From Henckelia pumila (taxonomy: Eukaryota > Streptophyta > Magnoliopsida > Lamiales > Gesneriaceae), in assembly GCF_033568475.1 (NCBI RefSeq), contig NC_133123.1:157867753-157931752 (forward strand): 64,000 nucleotides of DNA, read 5' to 3'. The notes beneath the pieces are model-generated. The model saw only the letters and a list, made by a program, of their open reading frames with translations. It did not search any database and was not told the DNA's origin. Position 1 is the stretch's first letter; every line of letters starts with the position of its first letter. Both the position numbers and the translations under genes were made by a program. Positions 63,041-64,000 of the stretch are shown in pieces.

Positions 63041-64000
63041 TCAAATGAATACAAAGACGAATTTAGATTCGAAGGGAGTTTTGCTCCCCTTTTCAATCAA
63101 CTTCTCGCTTGCATCAAGGGGCTTTGAATGCATAACACCATCGATCCATTTAATGCAACCAAGAAGTTTACGTTCATCAAAAGACGGGCTTTGGTCACGG
63201 GGGTGTTAAAAAATTGTTGATTCAAATCCAAAAAATTAAACACCCAACCCAAAACTAAAATTTGAAATTCGGATATAAATGTTAAAACCGAAATTTATTT
63301 GGTTCGTTTCGGATTATATATCTCAAAATCGAACCGACGAAAAAATCAAAATTTTATTAAATTAATAATTTTATTTATTTATATTTTATGATATGATCTT
63401 TAGTGAAATTGTGATTATATGTTTTGCTGAATTTTTTATCCTTAATTATAAAGATTATTATCTTGATCGATTATTGATATGGTTATCTTAGTAGATTATT
63501 GATATCTTTTATTTAAAAGAGTTATTTACTAACAAAAGACTTTTCCATGCTCGCAGACTCTATCAAAAGGAAACAATCTAATTTATTTACTTTAGTGTGG
63601 AAGAAAGAACAAGTGAGATTCACATAGAACAGATTCAGAGTGAGTTACAGAGGATTTCTGAAACCAAGAAATTGTAGATCTAATGTTTTCCGGTTGAAGA
63701 ATCCTTGCCGTCGTCCAGTGTCCTTCATAAATTTAGCATATCTAGGCACCTGAGCTAAAGCATCTTCAAATTCTATGTTAACATATAGTTTTTTAAAAAT
63801 TTCAAGAAACTTTTTAAACTGAAAATCAAGCAATAATTTCTTAGCTATATGAGAAAAAGGTAAAGTGGAAATATCAACATCAGCATTAACATTAGAATTT
63901 ATTTTCTTACCTGTAGGCGATGGTTGTGGGTTGCGCTTGTCCTTTGTTTCCCCATCTCCGTCGATCCTCCTCTCAGGTTCTTCAGATTGTGATCTAGTCA
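62515..64000. repeat. Array unit E, cut by the window end
   Basis: 1486 bp visible, ending inside the gag remnant. Confidence 0.92.
63645..64000 (-). pseudogene. Gypsy-type gag remnant, unit E, cut by window end
   Basis: Same Gag segment (FKKFLEIFKKLYVNIEFEDA). A deletion in the lysine-rich linker relative to the other units (cttacctttcttacctg reduced to cttacctg). Confidence 0.75.

Larger units (their letters stand above)
47458..64000. repeat. Tandem array of about 2.27-kb chimeric units, continuing past the window
   Basis: The landmark gtgaggactccccatatc recurs at 47510, 49779, 52047, 54597 (the same site resumes at 60245 after an LTR-element insertion) and 62515. Offsets are 2269, 2268, 2550 (2273 plus a 277-bp internal duplication) and 2270. 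Units are head-to-tail and nearly identical, with the leftmost most diverged. Each unit reads, on the minus strand, as host-gene exon remnants followed by a gag remnant. About 4.7 units are visible. Homology on the left begins right after the (TA)n tract. Confidence 0.97.

Overview
This is a 64 kb stretch of a plant nuclear genome, almost certainly a eudicot. The genes have introns with GT..AG borders, the coding products are plant-specific types, the intergenic DNA is very AT-rich, and about two thirds of the window is transposable-element DNA. No bacterial, phage or organellar organisation is present. I cannot name the species; an asterid is only a guess.

Left part (1-20 kb), gene-rich. A 13-exon isochorismate synthase gene (+, about 1.15-5.37 kb) makes isochorismate for salicylate and phylloquinone; its 5' end is unclear. 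An intronless QUIRKY/MCTP gene (+, 8.18-11.27 kb) encodes four C2 domains and a C-terminal membrane anchor. Two tandem five-exon genes for hypersensitive-induced-reaction (HIR) SPFH/band-7 proteins lie on the minus strand (12.04-13.70 and 16.28-17.62 kb). They are offset by about 4.24 kb, and upstream DNA appears to be part of the duplication. ICS, HIR and QKY all act in defence signalling or membrane contacts, but nothing in the sequence shows co-regulation.

Middle part (20-47 kb), nested transposons. It holds a 5'-truncated LINE with a 10-bp target duplication, a Harbinger/Tourist-like element, a probable solo LTR, and a full-length Copia element (26.53-36.66 kb, minus, intact 1300-residue polyprotein, 5-bp target duplication). 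A 4.86 kb CACTA element sits inside one Copia LTR and carries pieces of a BAHD acyltransferase gene and of another gene. The Copia lies in an intron of a dead cathepsin B gene (minus, 36.7-42.2 kb). That gene is also broken by two nested 5'-truncated Copia pieces, each flanked by unusually long target duplications (153 and 46 bp). From 43 to 47.4 kb there are several MITEs, a SINE with a 9-bp target duplication, and a foldback element embedded in a (TA)n tract.

Right part (47.5-64 kb), a tandem array. Units of about 2.27 kb each combine fragments of a host gene (a dsRNA-binding domain exon, an Arg/Ser/Gly/Pro-rich exon and a RanBP2-like zinc-finger exon, still with intron borders) with a Gypsy-type gag fragment, all on the minus strand. 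All five copies share a stop codon inside the dsRBD, so the pseudogene was dead before it was amplified. A 5.64 kb non-autonomous LTR element (54.60-60.24 kb, TSD GTGAG, tRNA-Asp-type primer site) is inserted in the third unit. The array runs off the right edge. This array and the two long-duplication Copia insertions are the most unusual parts of the window.
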